Source: Datura wrightii
Taxonomy: Eukaryota > Streptophyta > Magnoliopsida > Solanales > Solanaceae
DNA length: 64,000 bases
Direction of reading: 5' to 3'
Assembly (NCBI GenBank): GCA_035772735.1
Contig: JASDFA010000016.1
Span: 171,311,001-171,375,000 of the forward strand
Below the pieces are notes generated by a model, which was not told where the DNA came from, searched no databases, and was given only the letters and a program-made list of their open reading frames with translations. The first letter of the stretch is position 1; every line of letters begins with the position of its first letter. Positions 26,301 through 39,500 of this stretch are shown one piece after another. A program made the position numbers and the translations under genes.

Positions 26301-29300
26301 GAAACGTTCTCCACAAGCCCAAATTATTAGGGAGAATAGCTAAATGTGTTGTAGAACTCAGCGAATTCGATATCAAATTTACGCCCTGGACTGCCATCAA
26401 ATCCCTAGTCTTGGTAGGTTTTGTCGCCGACTTCAATCTAGGGATGGTCCCTCAGGCCGAAAAAGAGGCCATTATGGCCCCTAATGACCAATTCAGAATG
26501 TGGACCTTGTATAGTGATGGGGCTTCAAATGAAAAGGGAACTGGCTTAGCGGTAGTCTTGGTGACTCTGAGAGGGGAAAAGCTAAGACAAACGATAAACT
26601 GCATTCAACTTACTAAAAACGAGGCCGAGTATGAGTCCTTTCTTGTAGGACTAGGTCTGGTGTGTGGAATGGATGCGAAAGCCAACAGAATCTTTTGCAA
26701 CTTGCAGCTCATCATGAACCAAATAGGCGGAACATATGAAGCAAAATGTGAGCGGATGTCGAAGTACATAGGAGGTTTGAGGCTTCTTAACCCATTTCTG
26801 AAATGGGAGATGAAGCAGATCCCCCAAAGGTAGAACAATAATACGAATACACTGGCGACTTTAGGATCTGCAACTAGAGTGGAGGAACTAACAAAGAGAG
26901 TTATAGTGCAACTTCTGCACTCAACGTTGGAAGTCCCGGGGTGGGAAGAAGTAAGCTCCACCAGCTTAGTGTGTGATTGGAGAAATGAATTCATGAGATA
27001 TATAAAGAATGGTGAACTTCTGACAAACGCAAATGCCTCACGGGCCTTCGAAGGAGGGTCGTGAAGTTTTGCCTATTAAACGGAGTTCTGTATAGAAGGT
27101 CTTATTTAGGGCCTCTAACCAGATGCCTCGGGCTTGAACACACCACCTATATGTTGATAGAAATACATGAAGAGGTATGTGGTAATCAATCTGGAGTTGG
27201 GTCGTTAGTGCATAAGGTTGTACGGACCGAGTACTATTGACCACGCTTGGAGCAAGATGCTAGAGATTTCATCAGATAATGTGACAAGTGCCAACAGTTC
27301 GCACATGACCTCCACCAACTAGGGGAGTATATACATGCAGTGATGCCCCCCAGGCCCTTCATAAAATGGGAAATAGATTCATAGGCCCATTGCAACTGGC
27401 CCTCGATCAGGCAAAGTTCTTACTCATTATTACTAAGTATTTCTCTAAGTGGGTTGAAGTAGGATCTTATGAACAGGCTCGAGAATGAGATGTGATCAAC
27501 TTCATTTGGAATCATATTCTCTGTTGGTTTGGGATCCTAAAGGAAATTTCTTGGGACAACAAACCTTAATCTATTGGGACTAAGGTGACTAAATTCATGG
27601 CAGGACTGCAAATCAAAAGGGTCATTTCCTCCCTGTATCACTCCCAATGCAAATGGACAAGCCGAGTCCACTAACAAGGCTATACTGCTTATCCTAAAGA
27701 AGAGGTTAGAAAATTATAAAGGATGTTGGGTCGAGGAGCTGCCAAGGGTGCTATGGGCGCACCGAACAATGGTAAAGTACAACATAGGAGAAACCCCCTT
27801 CTCGTTGGTACACGGAGCTAAAACCCTAATATCTCCCAAAGTAGGTGAACAGAAGGAAACCATGAAGCGATGAAAAGACAGTTAGATTTATTAGATGAGT
27901 ATGATAAGTCGCGTTTGTTTAAATGATGGCATAAAAGTAGAAAATGAAGAGGCATTACAACCGCAGGACTAAGCTTCGACACTTCAAAATAGGGGACTTG
28001 GTTTTAAAAAAGTCAACCCTCAGTATTCAAAATCCAATCAAAGGGAAGTTGGGTCCGGGATGGAATGACCCTATAGGGCGTAGCAGAAAAGGGCGCATAC
28101 CATCTATCTGACTTATAAGGTAACCGACAGTGGAATATCAACAACTTTAAAAGATACTACTTTTGATAATGTAAGTGTCCGTGAATTGATATGCCCCATT
28201 TTTTTTTTACAACAACACGTACTACACTCTTCTTTCCTTCGATTAATTTTTATACCAGAAGGGTTTTCTCGTAAACGTTTTTAATAAGGTATGCACAAGA
28301 ATATTGGGAAGGTGAACAAAAATGATTTCATTAGATGATGTCGATTAGGGGTGGGCATAAATACCGAAAAATGAAAAAACACGGACTGAACCGAACTAAT
28401 TCGGTTTTTCAATTTTTTTTGGTTCAGTTTTGGTTTTTGTAAAAAAAATTTCAGTTATTCGGTTCGGTTTTAGAATTTCAAAATTTTGATTTTTCGGTTT
28501 AACCAAAATTTTATATTTTTTTTAAAAAAATAATAAATAATAAATAAAATTATAACTTAATTTCAAAAAAATAAAAATACTACACCCAACCCATTCTCAA
28601 AGCTCATTTACAGAATTATTTATATAATTGACACAATTGCTTAAGTTTTTTTAAAAATAACAAGTTTTTTAATAGTTTTAGCATGTTAAGAAAATTCTAA
28701 CGATTACTAATATTCTTTGAAAGAAAGATGAAATATATAATATTTATTTAACTAAAAATTAGAGACCGTAGATTATTGAAGTCTTTAAATACCCTTAATT
28801 TTTTGTTAGATCAGTTATAAGGATATTAAGCAGATGAGAAAATTTATTATCAGATGCTATGTACGTACTACTAAATGTAAATCAACTGATCCCGGTAAGA
28901 ATCTGTAAATAAAAATTTAAAATATTACCTAATTATTATTATTATTTTACTTAAAATTAAGCTTGATTGAATTAAACTTCAGAATTCAAAACTTAAAATA
29001 ATTTATTTTGAATTTAAAAAGATAAAATAACTCATTTTTAATTAAAAAAGTAGCTCATTTTGTAAGCGGAAAAATAGCCCATTAATTAGGCCCATAACCG
29101 AAAAAACTGAATTAGAAAAATCGAACCGAACTTAACCAAACCGAATTAGTTCGGTTCAGTATTCGGTACACTAAATAAAAAATTGAAAACCGAAAAAATC
29201 AAATCGAAAAATCGAATGCCCACCCCTAATGTCGATGACCCAACACATCCGAAACTAGGAACACAGGGCAAGACTAAAAATAACAAACTAATGGTTTCCT

Positions 29301-32300
29301 AGCTAGATCGGCTGTATCGAAGTCGAGCACACTTTTGTCTCGGGAGATTCTGACCCAATTGCAGTGAATGCATCGAGAGACACTGTAATAGTATTTTGTA
29401 CTGAATAAAAGTTGATCTTTTACATGTTTTCTTTTCCCCTCGTTCTCTAACCCATAATTCGACAGAAATTCATAAACAAACTCAAAACCATCCTGACACT
29501 TCACATTTGTTATAATTAAGACACGTCCCAACTTATAAAAATGTCGAGATATTCATATCGAGCGTAAAAAGGCCCTGTCTTGACATAACGATGATACAAT
29601 ATGTATGAATATGAAAAACCTTTTTTTTGCTTACCCAAGACGGAGCCATGCTCTCTGGGGTATATTCTTATGGCTATTTGCCATGTTTTTACCCATATTT
29701 TGCCTAGTTTTGAGTTCATAATCCTTATGAAATGCATGAATTCATGTTTCTATATGTTTTTTGAGCTAACAAAATTTTTTAGATATTTCGAGCAGAAAAC
29801 TAAGGAAAAAAGACTCAAAAATGACCCAAGGTGTGAAAAAAGAAGAGTTTGCAAAAGTTGGCCTAGTGAGATGGCTGGCGTGGCACCCCAATCCCTAAAC
29901 TTCAAAGAAATTTGCATAAAAATTGGTGCTATGAGTGACGTGGCACACCAGGTCCCTAATTTCAGAAGAAAATTGATCAACACCTTGGCGAGATGAGTGG
30001 TGTGGCGTGCCATAAGCATCCCAGACTTATGAAAATTTTCTAATACTCTAGTGCTTTGAGTGGCATGGTGCGCCAGAGAGGTCCAGAAACTTTAAAATTT
30101 GACTATCACCTTGGTGCATTGGCTGGGTGGGGTACCTAGAGTAAAACTTCAGAGGAAAGTTGAGCCAAACCTGGCGTACTAGGTGGCGTGGCACGCCAGA
30201 CCTATTCCGGGATGAATTTTGCTAATTTTGAAGCTAAATACTTGAGGGAAAAAGAGTCATTGAGGCCTCACTTACAAATATAACATCTAGGTCATTTGTT
30301 AGCTATCATACATCATTTTGTTTGATCGCATTGAGGGTGTAACACGACTTTGGAGGAGAGACAAGTTCATACTTAGGTTTTCTTCTTTTCTCTATCGTTT
30401 TATCCTTCGAATGATGATGTCTTTATTTTTGTGCTTGAACATGAGTGACTAAACTCCTATTCTAGGGATTTGGCCATAGTTGATGGTTGACGTTTTATGG
30501 ATTGATCATTGCTAGTATTGATATTTTGTTAAAGGTTGTTTATATTTACTTATGATAATTGCTTATTCATTAGACTGATCACATTTCGAATAAATCTATT
30601 GGCTTTTGCTTGAACTCAGGAGAGGGAGCTATAAGAGTTAAAAATAAATATAAAACAAAAATCCAAAGACCCTTTGGGCCATTGATTGAAGGATATAAGT
30701 TGTTTATGAGGATAGGAATATAACCTTCAACCTTGTTTAATTAATATACAAGTAGCCACAATTGTCGTTTCATGTTTCTCCTGCGACCATAAGGATATAG
30801 GCGTTAAGGTTCATGGGATAGTTCTTGGATGCTCGACAGAGTAACAAGAAATGGGATAATAACTTGCAACTAGCAACCTTAGGAAGAATCAATCTAGTTA
30901 ATCAAGTCTTGAAAACTCATCCTTAAGCGAAAGTGCCATTTCCGTAGATTTTCATCATCATTTAAAGTACAAACAAGTTTGCAAAAATTTTAGTTCGTTA
31001 GTTAATTTACACTTCAAGTTTTAGTAGTTTAATCTCCAAACTATTTTCCAATTTTATCTATGTTTTCTTGAATAGTGAAATAAAGTGTTAACCTCAAATG
31101 ATTAATCTGACAAGTATCTGAGGGATCAACAATTGGGACTTTACTATCCTATATTACTTGACGACCACGTTCACTTGTGTGCGCTTGGGCGACATCAAGT
31201 TCTTGGCGCCGTTGCTGGGGAGTTGAAGATTGATTAATCATTTATAGGTTGGGATTTTTATTCCACTATTATATATTTTACGTTTTGTTTGTTAGTTGTG
31301 CTTAGTGTATGCAAACTACGAGAAGTCAGGGACTATCTTTGACTTCTTTTGATCCAAAAATTAAGAGAACCTTTCGCAGGTTAGCTATGGAGAATAACGA
31401 GCAAGCATAGGACAGTAACCAAGAGAGGGTTCCAGTGCTTAACTTTGCTGGGCGAACTTGAAGAATGCTTCCAAAGCGATTGTCAAGCCGGCCATCACTG
31501 GAAACTTGAGTTGAAGGAAGGGATCATGTTGTTGGTCTAAAATACTTGCCAATATCAGGGCAAGCCACACGAGGATCCTCATAGATATTTGATGATGTTC
31601 GTGGAGCTGAGTGAAAACTTTCACTATCAAAACGTGTCAGATGAATATGTTAAGCTTATATTGTTTCCGTTCTTGTTGATTGGTGAAGCCAAGGAGTGGC
31701 TTTAGAATGAGCCAACAAGTTCCATCACCACTTGGGAGGCTCTTTCCAACAAATTCATCAACATGTTCTTCTCTTCAAGGAGGACAAAAGAGTTGAGAGG
31801 GAAGATCTCCGGTTTTGTGCAGAAAGATGGTGAGACCTTAGCTCAGGCTTGGGAATGATACAAGCGTTACTTGAGAGATTGCCCGCACCACATGCATCCA
31901 AAGGAGATTATCAGGCACAATTTTATAGAGGGTTTGAAACCACACTCAAAGATCTTGCTCGATGCTACTGCACAGGGACAAATTTTATCCAAGAGCTATG
32001 ATGAAATAGAGGCTTTTTTGAATTTCATGTCATCGGGGAGTCAAGACTATCAGGCCTCAGGTAGAGGGTTCACAGCAGCCAAGGTGCCAAAAAAGCTCAA
32101 CGTAGATGGTGTAGCAGCAATCCGAGCAGATATTAGTCAGTTGGTAAATATGATCAACAATCTTGTAACCACACCAGTAGGAAGTCAGGTTCAACAGGTC
32201 CACCAGGTCCAGACTCTACCACCATCATGTTTGGTATGTGGGGAAGGCCACGCTTATTTAGGTTGTCCACTAAATCCAGAGTCTGTTTATTTTGTGGGAC

Positions 32301-33474
32301 AATAAGGTCATGGTGGAGGTTTTGCAGGTAACAATTACAATCAGGGGTACATGAACGCAGTTCCCTCATAGGGAGGGAATCAGAATTTTCAAAGGCCCCA
32401 GAACAACTATCCAAGACCTCAGGGCCAGCAGCCTGGCAGTTCACTAGAAGAGACAATAAAGTAGTGGATAGTTCAGCAGACTCAGGTGGTTAATGAGATG
32501 CAGAAGTCCATCCACGAACTAGAGAGAGATGGGGCAATTGGCCCTTCGCAGGCTAACAGACTACAAGGGGCACTTTTAAGTAATACCGAGAAGAAACCCA
32601 AGAAAAATATAAGCGCAATTTCTTTGCACAGTGGAAAATAGCTGGGTGAGGTGATCCCCAAAGATAAAAATGTTGAGAGTAGGTTGTGATGTACGGGAAG
32701 GAGGTTGGTGAGTCAAGCAACTCAATTGGAAGAAGCCACACCACCCCCTCCATTTCCACAAAGGTTTAAGAAGCAGGAGGAGGACACAACTTGCAAGAAA
32801 TTTCTTGATGTATTGAAGCAAGTATATGTTAACTTACCGTTAATAGAGTTGTTGCAGGAAGTTTCGAAATACACCAAGTATCTGAAGGATATTGTGGCAA
32901 ATAAGAGGAGTCTTATGGAGTTTGAGCCTGTGACTCTTAGGAAGAGTGCAGTTTTCGGGTACAGAAGAAAATTCCAAAGAAGCTGAAAGACTGCGGGAGC
33001 TTCACCATTCCAGTGGTTATTGGGAATAGAAAAGTTGGTTCAGCACTGTGTGACTTGGGTGCAAGCGTTAATTTGATGCATGCATTCTTGTTCAAAACAT
33101 TAGGTTTAGGTGAATCACGTCCTACCACAGTGACATTGTATCTTGTCGACTGGTCTCTTGCCTATCCTGATGGAATCATAGAGGACGTCTTAATCAAGGC
33201 GGGACCTTTCATCTAACTGGTGGACTTTATTGTTACACCTCCGTTAAATATTATCGGTTAGTAGGCGTACGCATGGATTTGTGATGAGTAAGGAGAGCAC
33301 AACGCATGTGGAAATAGCCTCGAAAGCAGGGTCGGGCGAGGGGCCAACATGACGCACCAGCCGGAAATGCACTGGCCAGCGCGGTGCACCAGGCCCACTA
33401 GCGCTTTGGGAGGCATGGCGCGGTAGGGAGGTTTGCACTTTGGGAAGCGTGGGATACCCCTTGCCACCACCCAA

Positions 33475-33517
<43 letters not shown>

Positions 33518-36500
33518 CCCCCATTTAATTAAAATCATTTACAAGTGAAACCCATGGTTGAGAATAAAAGAGCACGCAAGTTATGTTGATTTTTTGTCCG
33601 ATTACGCTACCAAACACCGTCCAATCGCAAATTAACTTCAGGTAACGAGTTTTAGGCCTACGGGAAGCATTACTACGGAGTTATTTCTCAAAAAATCGCT
33701 CGGCATATCGAAACTCCACCGAGTAAAAGTTGTAGGAATTGCTCTAAATTGAATCCTAAACGGCCACAGGCGTTAGGTAAGAATTTCTCCCTTTTGAACT
33801 CTCGTAAAATTATAGGTTTTCGATTGAGTTATTCGAAGTTGGATTATAGTTGATATGATTATTGAAAGTTATCGTTATTTGCTGAATTTAGTATTGAAAT
33901 TAGTCATATTCTCTCAGCCTAAAGGTTACAATTGGATAGAACTACCGATTATAAGTTAAATCTCGCAGGTTAAATCAGAAATTAGCATTCGAGGTATGTT
34001 AAGGAAAATTCCTTTATCATGTTATTCCTGTCATGTTGTAATACGACCTGGACTCTCGTAAGAATGCCAGAAGCATGATTGTTATGATTAGATGCTATTA
34101 TTAGTCTGAGATTAGTGTTCTCTATTTAGATTGAGATTGACCCTGCCCTATATAGCCTTCCGTGATCAACCTAAGGGTTTACTAGCTGTGTTGTTGCCTA
34201 CAGGGCTATATAGATCGCTCCAAGGAGCTAGATGTTGTCCCAAGGGACTACACAGAGGCCCAAGGGCCATATTACAGTCCATTTTATGGATGGACTATTA
34301 TTCTTATGTCGTATCGACATCACTGACCCTCGTCGAGTCTGGTGCCTAGAGTGTAGTTATCAGAAGTCCATCAGACTAAGACACAGCTACAGATCAGGAG
34401 CCAAGTTGGCTCAGTTACAGATCCAGGGGATCGGTAGGTTGGCTATAGTTACTTGTTGACTCATTTTGACCTAGTTAGGGGTATATATATTGAAGTGAAC
34501 TCGCCAGGGCTTATGGGGGCCCCGAGAGGGTTATTCTGTGGTGGTTGTTCCTTTCGGGTTTATGGGGACCAGGTAAGGTTCTTGTTTGCATTACTTATTG
34601 TTAGTTATACATCAAGTTGTAAAGCTAATCAGGTTGTATCTCTATCCCTCCTATCGAAATGTTTTCAATTTCATTATCAGTATCATTTAGACATTTTCAT
34701 TTACTGCCTTACATATTCGGTACATGTTGTACTGACATCCATCTTTGGGGTGCTGCATTACATGCCTGCAGGTATGATTAGACGCAGTTCAGACCTCCCT
34801 AGTCATCAGCCGAGTCAGCAGTCTAATCAGCTCCTTTTTCTCCTGAGTTGTTAGTTAGAAGGTTTGTTCTTTTGTTGTACAGTTTATGGGCAGGTCAGGG
34901 CCCTGTCCCAACCATTATTCCACTCTTAGGGGCTTGCAGACTACAGATCTCCAATATTAGTTTTGTTGTTGGTCGTGTGGGGCCTATGTATGTTTTCTTT
35001 TGTGTGATGGACGTGTAGGGCCTAGTTTAGCTATTAGTTAGCGGCCTTGTCATCTATAATATAGTTTTGATTGCCTGTTTTCATTATAAAATAACTAGAC
35101 AACATGGTGGTCTTGTTGGCACGCATAGGATCCCCTTTACTACATTGCTGGTTAGCTATTTTCTTTTTATAGGTAGCTATGCGGCCTTGTCAGCTGAAGG
35201 CTGTGTTTAGAGCAGAGATATAGCTCGTCGTTTTCTTGATTTAAAGAGCAGACATGCACCAGAAGTGCATAAGCCCCGTCAGGTCAATTCAAATCCTAGT
35301 ATGGCACCGGGTGCCAGTTATGCCTCCCAAGGTGGGGCATGGCAAACTTGATATTGGAGCAGGTCGTATCCTTGGGAGTCTGTAAGCCGTGTCTAGTACA
35401 GTCTTGTCTATGAGTATGTCGTGCACTACATTCCATATACAGGAGGCTACGGGGCATAATAGTGTGGTTACCCTTCTTTCTTCTTCAGTCGTGGTGTAGA
35501 GCTATGTTGTATGGGTTAAGTCCATAAGCTTACCTTATTCTACTTATCTATAGAGAAATGTCGGACACACAATAGACTACGACCGGCTGGAAATTAGATG
35601 CTTCGGCAAGAGAGGGCACTAGCAGGGTGTCCCAGTTAGAGCCAGCCCGATCTGAGGACAATAGGGAGACTTCATCTCAGTCTCTTCAACAGTCTCCGCT
35701 ACGCCAGGAGTCCTCCAGGGCAACAGATATGTCGGCAACACCTTCAACAGTTCCTATACCTATACCATCCGATCAGGAGGTTAGGAGAACTGTCTATATG
35801 TTAGCCTAGATGATGGCCGCTCAACGCCATCCTATGGTCCTAGTGGTTGCTGAATCTTTGGGATGACCTGGGAGTTCGAGGGTCCGAGAGTTCCTTGCCC
35901 TGAGTCCCCCGCAGTTTTTAGGGACGGACCGGGAAGAGGACCCTCAGGACTCTCTTGATCAGTTACAGCGGATTTTCAGGGTAATGCATGCTACTCCTGT
36001 GAAGTCGGTTGAGTAAGTGGTATTCCGATTGCGGGACATAGCAATGTTATGGTACGAGAGCAGGGAGAGGTCTCGAGGTAGAGACGCTTCCCCTCTGACT
36101 TGGTCTAGTTTCTCAGAGGCCTTCCTAGATCACTACTTGCCGTGGGAAATTCGACAGGCCCGAGTAGATCAGTTTTTGCACATGGAGAAGGGTTCGATAA
36201 GTGTCCGAAAATATTCTATGAGATTTGATTCCTTAGCCAGATATGCGCTAGCTTTTGTAGACACTATGCCAGCCAGAATGCATCGATTTATTATGGGCCT
36301 GCTTCCAGAATACATGAAAATTTGTGTAACGGCTACTATAAGGGAGGACATGGATATTGCCCGCACTCAAGCTTTCACTCAGAATATTGAGGGGATCAGG
36401 CAACGATAGCGGGAGATAGAAAGAATATAAATCAAGAGCAGCACCATAGAACCAGACCCAGTAACATGAAGGTAGAATTACAGGGTGGACCTAGGCCACG

Positions 36501-39500
36501 AATATCAGGTAGGCCACCCAGACCCCTGCCTTCTCAACAACAGCAGGGTTGTAGATCAGACTGTCGAGGGCAGTCAGGACCCGGTGAGAGCTCATGGGCA
36601 TCAGGTTCTCAGCAGTAGAGGGGGTTAGATCAGAGTAGGCCTACTGTGCCATATTGTGCTATTTGCAGTTGACGTCATTTTGGGGCATGCAGGTATGGTT
36701 CTATCGCTTGTTACACTTGTGAAAAAGAGGGTCACATGATGAGAGATTATCCAGCTAGAGGTCAGGGTGATCGGGACTGACATGACAGATCTTCAACAGG
36801 GTCACATGCCCCAGCACCTTTAGCAGGGAGCAAGCCCTTAGTTTCAGCTGGCAGAGGGCGAGAGAGGTTAGGGGCATCCAGTTCAGGCAGCGGTCCGGAT
36901 CGCACTTATGCTTTATCGGGGCAACAGGAGTCAGAGTCGTCGCTGGATGTTGTGGCAGGTATGCTGGACATTTTCTCTCACTCAGTTTATGTTTTGATAT
37001 ACCTAGGTTCCACTTTGTCCTATGTTACCTCATTAGTGGCTCGGAAGTTTGGTATAATGTCAGAATTGCTTCAGCGACCTTTTTCAGTGTCTATACCTGT
37101 CGGTGATTTTATTATAGCTAAAAGGATCTACCGGGGTTGCACAGTAGAGGTTGTTGGTCGCCAGGCTTTAGCAGATTTAGTGAAGCTAGAAATGATCGAT
37201 TTTGATGAAATTATGGGCATGGATTGGCTAGCGCCTGTTATTCCAATGTAGAGTGTTGGACCAAGACAGTGGTTCCACTTTTCGAGGGAGGTAGTGTGAG
37301 AGTGGAAGGGCAGTACAGCTACACCAAAAGGTAGGTTCATATTCTATTTTCAGGCAAAAAAGTTGATAGCAAAGGGCTATATATATCATATTGTCATGGT
37401 TCAGGATGTGCAAGCACAGTCCCCGGCTCTTCAGTCCATTCTAGTGGTTAATGAGTTTCCAAACATGTTTCCAGACAAACTTCCTGGTATTCCCGGTATG
37501 AAAAATCAATTTTTCTATCAACTTGCTATCAGGTACTCAGCCTATATCCATCCCTCTGTACTGAATGACTCCGGCTGAACTGAGAGAATTGAAGGAACAA
37601 TTGAAAGATCTGTTAGATAAGGGCTTTATTAGGCCAAGTATGTCACCGTGGGATGCGCTAGTTTTGTTTGTGAGAAAGAAAGATGCCTCCCTCTGCATGT
37701 ACATAGATTATCGGTAGTTGAAAAAGGTTACTATTAAGAATAAATACCCACTTACCATAATAGATGACCTGTTTTATCAGTTTCAAGGGGCAAAATATTC
37801 TCCAAGATTGACTTATTGTCAGGATATCACCAGGTACGGGTTAGGGAAAAAGATATCCCGAAGACAACTTTCAGGACCAGGTATGGTCATTTTGAATTCC
37901 TAGTCATGTCCTTCGAGTTGACAAATTCCCCATCGGTGTTCATGGATCTGATGAACAACATCTTCAGGCCATATTTAGATCAGTTTGTGATAGTATTTAT
38001 TGATGACATCTTGGTGTATTCCTGTTCAGAAGCAGAACATAGAAATTATTTGCGAACGATACTTCAGACTCTCGGAGAGCCAGTTGTATGCAAAATTTTC
38101 TAAATGTGAGTTCTGGCTGAATTCTGTGGCCTTCCTGGGACATATTGTATCAGAGGCTGGTATTTAGGTTGATTCACAGAAAATTGAGGCGGTAAAGACA
38201 TGGCCTAGACCTACAACTCCAACGGAAGTTCGCAGTTTCTTGGGATTAGCCGGTATTACAGAAGGTTTGTGGAAGGATTTTCTACCCTTTCAACATCCTT
38301 GACTAAATTAACTCAAAAAGCAGCCAAATTTCAGTGGACCTAGGCCTGCGAGCGGAATTTCCAGGAATTGAAAAACAGGTTGATGTCGGCACCAGTGTTA
38401 GCTTTGCTAGAAGGTTCAGAGGGTTATCTTATATATTTTGACGCTTCAGGCATTGAGTTAGCATGCGTCCTGATGCAGCATGATAAGGTAATTGCTTATG
38501 CTTCGAGGCAGCTCAGGAAGCATGAAAAGAACTATCCTACTCACGACCTGGCTGCAGTAGTTCATGCCTTGAAGATCTGGATACATTACCTGTATGGGGT
38601 GCACGTGGACATTTTTACTGATCATAAGAGCCTTCAGTTCATCTTCACACAGAAGGAATTGAATTTTGCAAAAGTGTCGTTGGTTAGCATTACTTAAGGA
38701 CTATGACGTAAACATTTTGTATCACCCAGGGAAGGCTATTATTGTAGCAGACGCACTTAGCCGCAGATATATGGGGAGTTTAGCACATTTGAGACCAGAA
38801 CAATGGGAAATGACTCGAGAACTGCACCGGTTAGCTAGCTTAGCCGTCCGAATTGTAGACTCAGAGGATAATGGTGCCGTGATTCAGAATACCGCAGTAT
38901 CATCCCTAGTTGTGGAGGTGAAAGAGCGGCAGTATGAGGATCCTAACCTTGTACAACTCAGAGATAAGGTTCAGCAAGGTGAATTAACGGCCTTCAAATT
39001 AACAGAAGACGGGGTCTTGAGATTTAGGGGTCGCCTCTGCATTCTAGATGTGGCGAGACTTTGCCAGCAGATCACGGAAAAGGTCCATTATTCTCGTTAC
39101 TCTCTTTATCCGGGTTCAATGAAGATGTATCATGACATAAAGGAGATATATTGGTGGCCTGGAATGAAAAAGGGTGTAGCGAAATTCGTAGCACAATATC
39201 CTAACTGTCAACAGGTAAAGGCCGAACATCAGAAACTCGGCAGATTGATTCAGGATATAGCAGTGCCTATGTGGAAATGGGAAGCGATCAACATGGACTT
39301 TATGACAAGATTACCCCGTACTAGGCGTAGATTCGATTTTATTTAGATCATTGTCGACAGATTAACGAAGTCAGCTCATTTCTTACCAGTTAGGACTACC
39401 TTGCCGAAGACTATGCTGAGTCATATATTAAAGAGATAGTCTGATTACATGGTGTCCCCGCCTCTATCATTTTTGATAGAGGGGCACAATTTACAGCTAG

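Noticed and set aside
29601..30019. 131- and 89-codon frames on opposite strands
   Set aside because: They lie in the Athila-like LTR and its 61-bp repeats, with no protein family resemblance.
33244..33524. Minus-strand frames with IYIYIY repeats in the Tekay LTR
   Set aside because: Translation of the (AT)n run and LTR sequence; no protein signal.
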